From Casuarina equisetifolia (lineage: Eukaryota; Streptophyta; Magnoliopsida; Fagales; Casuarinaceae), in NCBI GenBank assembly GCA_028551475.1, contig CM052356.1:19619884-19683883 (forward strand): a stretch of 64,000 nt of DNA. Direction: 5' to 3'. The position numbers and the translations under genes were made by a program. The notes beneath the pieces were generated by a model. The model had not been told where the DNA came from and made no database searches. It worked only from the letters and a program-made list of their open reading frames with translations. Positions 58,082 through 64,000 of this stretch are shown in pieces (the first letter of the stretch is position 1; every line of letters begins with the position of its first letter).

Positions 58082-58086
58082 GTAGG
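58082..58086. repeat. target-site duplication, right
   Basis: GTAGG, matching the copy at 52961-52965. Confidence 0.9.
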
Positions 58087-59733
58087 TTTTATTTGTTTCG
58101 GTTCGCTGGAAAGAAGTTCTACATCTCAAATTCAAATTCAATTTAGGTGCTTATTTTATAAATCTGTATTTTGGCCTCCTAAATCTGTTATATAAAGATC
58201 CAGATCCTTTCACTTGGCAGTGCAACCAAGAATTTCAAACCGGACAAACATTTTCGGTCTGTAAAGATTACTTTTCTTTAAATATTCTTACTAAACCAAA
58301 ATGGTCCAGAGGTACAAACACGCTCCAAAGTCCATTGTAAGATAAAGCAACTACATTTAATCAACCAAACAATAAATGTTTAACAGTAACACCGCAATTC
58401 TCATGGATTGCTCAAAATATTATCTTAATTCAAAAATAGTCACAAGACATATAAGTCGAACTTAGGAAAGGGACCACCAGCTCTTAGATATATTAAACCA
58501 AACTGTTCCACAACTTGACAACATTTATAGTGAATCCAGGGCCCTTCCTTTCTTTAATTAAAAACAGGAATCAACTAAAACAACTTTCCTCGTAATATCC
58601 CCCAGCTTAATTGAAGCTACTGGGAACCCAACTTAAATGGCCCGTCCTCTCCTTTATTTAATAAGAAAAAATTCCTCAAATGTCTACACAAGTGTTGGTT
58701 TGATTGTTATGCTTATCATGATGGATTTGATCTTTTCTCATATGACCTAAACAGGAAATAGTACTGATTTCTGGAATAATCATGTTCACTATGCTAAAGA
58801 GGGTGTATGAAAAGCTTACCAGGCTTGTAGCTTTAGTGATTGTATCAGCATCATAATTGGAAATCTCTTGGTCTTCACTAATGATAGACAACATCACATC
58901 CATAAAGTCTCGGTTTTCTTTTGCCTCACCGGAACCCTTTCTTTGCTTGTGTTCTTCTAACCATCCTTCCGTGAAACGATCTAATTCTTTGCCAACTTGC
59001 TTCATGGCCCTTTCGTGCCCTCCCAAATCCAACCACCTTAGAGACGGAATTGCATCCCCGAGTAAAAACATCCCGGTCAATTCGAAGAAAGCTCTCAAGG
59101 CCTTCCGGCACCGATCGTCCTCGTTCGCATTCTTGGGTGCAGCCCCATCAAACCTCTTTCCTACGACCGTCCTTAATCCCACGTTTAAAGTTACATACGC
59201 AAACCATCTATTCATCTGTACCAACATGTTATTGTCTTTGACCCAGAGTTCATATATTCTTTTATGGATGTATTCACCTCAGACTCTCGGATGTGTCTGA
59301 GCATCTCAAGGCGGTGGTTTGAGAGTACCTCAAGGGTGGCTATTTTCCGCAACTGACGCCAGTAAGGACCATAAGGGCTAAACCCAAACATGGCATAGTT
59401 GTAGCCTAGGTGTTCCGGAGCTATAAATCTTGGACGGTTGGCGAAAGCTTTATCGTTGGTGGTGAAGCACTCTTTAGCTACCTCCCAACTGCTCACTATC
59501 AGAGCTCGATGTACGCCCAGCCAGATGGTGAAGATTGATCCATACTTATCGGCCATGTCACCCAATACCGAATGGGCTGCTTTTGACCCTCCTAATCGAT
59601 GGAGATGGCCAATCACTGGCCAAGCACCACCAGCCTCCGGTGGAAGAGATCTTTTACTAGCATTTTTTTGTGCTCTTCTTAATATCCATAGTAGAAAGAA
59701 GAGAAATAGGAAAAAGGCAAAGATACCGGCCAT

Positions 59734-61040
59734 GGAAGTTGCAGAGAATGGGTGAGAAAAGATGATATCTCTGTATGAGCTTTGGGGCGAGGGATACAGT
59801 CGTGCTTCAGCTCCTCGTAGAGTTGTAAAGGGGGGCAGCTACTTTATTTAAACAACGTGAAAATCACGTTAAGTGGGCGGCAGTGAAAGCGGATGATTTT
59901 TGTCACAACAAACAAAGAGTTAAAAATAGAAAGAGAGGGTGATGTTGGGTGAATGGTCTCTATTAGACTATTAGACTATTGTAGTGAAAGAGTATGTTGT
60001 GGTGTAAATGTCTAATTTTACATTAATAAGATATGAGTGTGGTGTGCTTCATTAAACGTGGGTATATCCTTATACTTCATGAGGTAATTTTTTGAAATGA
60101 TAATTTATTTCTTAATACTTCTATCACATGACCACAATGAGATAATTCTCTTTGTTTTGCTTTTAGAAGAACGTTGTTGACCGCTATTTATAGTGACAAT
60201 AACTAAGTACAAAGACGGAAATTAAATAACACCATTTGAACGAATGTAAGAGAAGGACAAAGACTTGAGATATAATCAAAATTTCTGGAAAGAAGAAAAA
60301 AGCGACCAATAGAATATAAAAAACAAAGATATAGGTTCATCATCACAGGGTTATCTTTAGTAAAGGAAAGAGATTATCATACAACCATATTTATCTTAGT
60401 CTAAAAAATATATGTGATTGTATGGCCATCTCATTCTTCTATTAAAGATGTTGTGTAAGTATTCTTTTTTTTTTCTCTCTTTCTCTCTCTGTTGATAAGA
60501 TTCAACTTTTGAAAAATTTTCAAAACAGGAAAAATAATTTTCAAACCATCATCTCATTTTATGGCAGAAAATAGGAGAGTGAATGGTTATCTTGCCACGG
60601 CCTATAAGAATGTAGTGTTCCAGGACGTCAGCTTTTGTTGGATTAAACTTGGTGAAGACCTGACTGCGGTTTCCGCGTTTGGCGGCCGGGGCGTGGGTTG
60701 GTTGGGGTGGTTGTGGTGGGGGCGCTTGCTAAGCCACGTCGAACTTCTTCGAAAAGCCAGTATTTCAACACACATGGTCAAACTGGATTTACCAAATACC
60801 TCTAGGACCTACCTAGCCAGCCTAGCCAGCCATATGGATTGTGATGAAATGAGAGATTCAAACACAGCATTGAATAGCATTCCCCCGTTGAAAGCTGGAA
60901 GGTGAAAAGTGAAGATGTGAGCCAAAAGACGAGCACAAAGTGCTGGATTTTAGCATCAGCATCGACTTTTAGGCTGCTAGTCATGACTAGTGTTTTTCGG
61001 AGTAACTTCAGGTTTCCAGTTTTCTTATCTGTTTTGTCGA
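59734..61040. other. P450 upstream region and spacer
   Basis: The 5' flank of the P450 pseudogene, with a TTTAAATA-like box near 59846. No other gene is seen. A G-rich stretch near 60680-60730 is non-coding as far as I can tell. Confidence 0.5.
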
Positions 61041-61048
61041 TTACAATA

Positions 61049-62500
61049 AATGTATATCACCTCAAATAATAGAATTGTGACTCCTAAAATTGTAAAACCT
61101 ATCAAATATAAACATTTCAGCTTGGATAATAAGCAAAAAGGTGATCATACATTTATAAAAGCAGATCCACAAATATGTACACCCAAAACGCAAAAAGGAA
61201 AACAAAAAGGAAAAGTCCTTGCGCTCACTGAGCATGAATAGTGCGGTTCGTATTTCAACAATCATTCATGTTAAATCATGCATATACTTTAGCGGAAAGG
61301 CATGTAGTGAGATGGATTTCCAGTGGTGGGGTTTTCATGTTGGTAAGTCTACATCTTCAGTCATGTTCACGGGTTCATCTGACAAAGTTGAGATTTCAAA
61401 AGCATGCAACAAACTAGCAAGTGTAATTTGCATAACTTGCCACCCTATGATCAGAGACAGCAAAAGCATCAAAGTTAGAAGCGTTAGATCTTTAGGCTAA
61501 AAGGTTTTGAGGTTCATCATGAAAACTTATATCCATACTATTAATATCTTGATTAGATATTTTTATTATTCTTTTTGTGAGAATAAATTATTCCTTTATG
61601 GTTTTAAAAGAGAAATAAAACCTTTTGTAAGTTGGCATTAAGTTTAGGCATAGTATGCTATCATTGTTCTATGCTTAAGTGATGAAATGTATTGAAAGTG
61701 GTAAGTATCCCATATTGTTAACATCAAGACATAATATCATCTTTACATATAAGATTATTTTATATTTTTAATGATTAATTATAAAAAAAGAAATAAATTT
61801 TTCTAACAAAGTTCACTTTGTGAGCTAAGGATCGAGAAGTACCAATAAAGTCAAGGGTTTATACTAGTTTGGCTTTGCTTGGGTTAACTTTTGCTACTCA
61901 ACTATACTTTAAATACTAGGGAATTTTGGGTTTGAGACATTTGGTTCTATTTATATATTTATATAAACCCATAGGTGAAAGAAAATTATCAATAGTATTG
62001 TACGCAAATTTAGTATTTCCATATTTTGCTTTTTAGTTCTGTTATAAAACATCCAAATCCTTCCACTCCGTAGTATATATATGATTTTGAATAAGAATAA
62101 AGTGATAAATGATCTATATATGAGAAATATGTTTTTGCCTTTCTTACTTTTGTAACCTAAAAAGTCTCTGAACAGATATATTTACTTTGATTATTCATGT
62201 TATTCTCATTTCTAAGTTATTTTTGTTAGTTATCACAAAACTCAACAATCCAGTTAATTGCCCGAAGACTATTACCATGAATAGCACCAAACAAAGCGAT
62301 ACCCATTTTCAAAATGTGATCCCATCGATTGTCCAAAGAATTTTTCAACAATGTTTTGGTAATGCGGAAATTTTCTCGTTTCCACGGTATTTAAACTTTA
62401 TAGAAAGACGTGCACGAAACATATTAGTCTGACCTCAACTTTTGGATGGACTAAAACGAACAGTTCCACAACCTCACAACATTAGATGAGAAATTTACCA
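61049..62500 (-). pseudogene. remnant of a second CYP82-like P450 gene
   Basis: Positions 61049-61200 match the 3' untranslated region of the first P450 (52000-52200), sharing GGATAATAAGCA and ordered flanking words. Positions 61300-61445 match the end of its exon 2 (52290-52430): TTTTCATGTTGGT, TCAGTCATGTTCACGGGTTCATCTG and TTTGCATAACTTGC have counterparts. The match then stops abruptly before the heme loop. Positions 62030-62500 appear to match intron sequence (58180-58520), for example GTTCCACAACCTCACAACATT. So this is an internally deleted tandem copy with no intact frame. The intron part of the match is less certain. Confidence 0.72.
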
Positions 62501-64000
62501 TTATGTTGTTTTATAGTTAGAATCGACAATCTACGTAACCAACACTGATAGGAGGCTGTTTGGAAAACCAAACATTGAAGAATTCGGATTAATAGTTTTT
62601 TTTTTTTTTTGTGGAAGGTCAAATTATATATCACCGTAAAAATTTACAAAATTGTTTAGTTATAAAACATCATCATTTAAGTTCAAACATTGCACTTGAA
62701 AAATTCTAAAATTATTATAAGAATTTATTATAATTTGTAGGCTTAATTCTTCTGGTAGATGGAATCTTCCCTTTTACATCCTTCTTAATTTTAACAATAA
62801 TGGTTGAATTATCTAAACTTGTATCGTTAAATCTTATTTTATTTATTTCTCTCCAAATGTGATACAATATAGTTTTGAAAGATATATTAAGCAAAGTTGC
62901 GGCAAAACTCTTTCTCTTGATAGCCTTGATAATCCAACATATTTTAGCTCTCAAATATTTAATCCTTCAAGTTAATCCATTAATACCTAACAAATCTTCT
63001 AGATTTAGTTTATGAACCTACATTTAAAAAATAAATGTTCTTGTGATCCTTCTTCTTGTTAGCAAAAGTTGTACTATAGATCCATTGAATTATTTTACTT
63101 AGTCACCTGATCTACTGTGGATAGTTTGTCTTTCAAAGTGATCAAATAGATAAAATTATGCTTTGATACTTATTCTTTCTATACAAGTGTTGCCCATTCA
63201 GTATCTTCTATGTTCTCTGTTAGTGCTACATAATTTTTGACAATATTGTATTTTGAGTCCGTTAATAGTTGTATGAGTTCACCTCTTACTTGTAAAATAT
63301 TCTTATCTGATTAATAGTTATTAGTTTGACAAGAAAATAATTATTTGAAAGGGAATATATTAATTTTGTCATGGTTTCCTATATGAAAAACAAGAGATTT
63401 ATATATAGTATGTTAAAATATATGTTACATATATAGGCTAGCCAAAACAGTATATTATTAAAAACACTTTGGTTTAACCGATACGTCATTGAAGATATTG
63501 AATTTACTAACCCATCGTAAGGATAATTAATAAAAATACTAAAGAAAATATTAAGCTACCAAAGTAGCATTAGATGGTATAATACGTCTAACTGTCAAAG
63601 ATTTAGCTACTATAATCAATTGTATATGGATGACCCAACAATTTTTAATTTTGTTTAATTACTTTTGTGAGAAGTCAAACAAGAGTGGGTCTAAATATGA
63701 CTGTCAAAGAAAATCTTTGAACAATCTGGGTCAAAGATACGAAAACCTCAAAGTACCCGAAGAACAAAAAAAATTATTAAAAAAGGAAATATAATAAAGA
63801 TGTTAGAGAATTCATTATCGGTTGATTAACAGAATAGATCAAATTCAAACATTTGATGTTATGAATAAGATTAACAGAAATTGAACTTAATTATAAAACA
63901 TTAAGATTTATTGTGATCAATTGACGAAATTCAAAGATTTCTCTAACAAAAGATGACCACTGAACTATTTAAGAAGAAATGAAGTAATTTTCATCTAGTG
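62501..64000. other. AT-rich spacer
   Basis: Strongly AT-rich with homopolymer tracts and no recognisable gene. A 79-codon minus-strand frame at 62715-62954 (WREINKIRFNDTS) vaguely recalls the zinc-finger/reverse-transcriptase-like tails of plant LINE elements. The evidence is too thin to call it. Confidence 0.45.

Larger units (their letters stand above)
52252..59733 (-). pseudogene. CYP82-like cytochrome P450, frameshifted, with a retrotransposon in its intron
   Basis: Two exons, 58820-59733 and 52252-52875, joined in phase 0 at the usual CYP82 intron position. Exon 1 encodes a membrane anchor (MAGIFAFFLFLFFLLWIL), PPEAGGAWPVIGHLHRLGG and FGFSPYGPYWRQLRKIATLE. Exon 2 encodes the I-helix [23 protein letters not shown], the heme loop [10 protein letters not shown] and a CYP82-like end, [14 protein letters not shown]. 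Exon 1 is one base short (914 bp). Near 59256, after SIKE, the frame slips and meets a stop, while the conserved continuation (LVQMNRWFAYVTLNV) is in another frame. Without the slip the protein would be about 512 residues, normal for the family. The intron of about 5.9 kb includes a 5.1-kb Copia insertion. CYP82 enzymes act in specialised metabolism at the endoplasmic reticulum; the substrate is unknown. Confidence 0.88.

Noticed and set aside
62715..62954. Possible LINE tail on the minus strand
   Set aside because: Only a short stretch vaguely resembles such tails; no catalytic motif or continuation is visible.

Overview
The window is nuclear DNA from a flowering plant, most likely a woody eudicot. 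The genes have plant-type GT-AG introns and the proteins belong to plant families: plastid-targeted enzymes, a DYW-class PPR editing factor, a wall-associated kinase and allene oxide synthase. Intergenic DNA is AT-rich with microsatellites and LTR retrotransposon debris. I could not name the species. I assembled exon structures by eye from reading frames, splice consensus and remembered family sequences.

Left part (1-23 kb), a gene-dense euchromatic block: MED18 (Mediator subunit, minus); a plastid UPF0114 membrane protein (minus); a non-coding stretch ending in two U15 C/D-box snoRNAs (minus); these face LIP2p, plastid octanoyltransferase (plus), across a short shared promoter region; a DYW-type PPR protein (plus); then two tandem minus-strand genes for a plant-specific plastid multi-membrane-span protein. 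The second of these carries a one-base frameshift.

Middle (23-34 kb): an AT-rich spacer, the intronless allene oxide synthase gene (CYP74A, first committed step of jasmonate synthesis), then about 5 kb of repeats. The repeats are a roughly 450-bp tandem array whose monomers contain the tail of a Copia RNase H gene. The array and its flank were duplicated as a block, and a solo LTR later entered only one copy.

Right part (34-64 kb): a WAKL14-like receptor kinase (minus), a small hypothetical protein (minus), a JINGUBANG-like WD40 gene (plus), a USP-domain pseudokinase of eight exons (minus), and a CYP82-like P450 locus (minus). The P450 is a pseudogene with a frameshift in exon 1, and its only intron holds a very young 5.1-kb Ty1/copia element with nearly identical LTRs and a perfect 5-bp target duplication. 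A second, more decayed P450 fragment lies just beyond. The last 1.5 kb is AT-rich with nothing recognisable.

The genes do not form one pathway. Themes are plastid metabolism (LIP2p, AOS, UPF0114, the tandem membrane proteins), defence and cell-wall signalling (AOS, WAKL, P450, USP kinase), and gene decay with transposon turnover at the right end. I found no undescribed biological system. The most informative structures are the Copia-derived duplicated array with its empty-site solo LTR, the decaying P450 pair, and the LIP2p 5' end, where a retained intron would produce a protein without its transit peptide.
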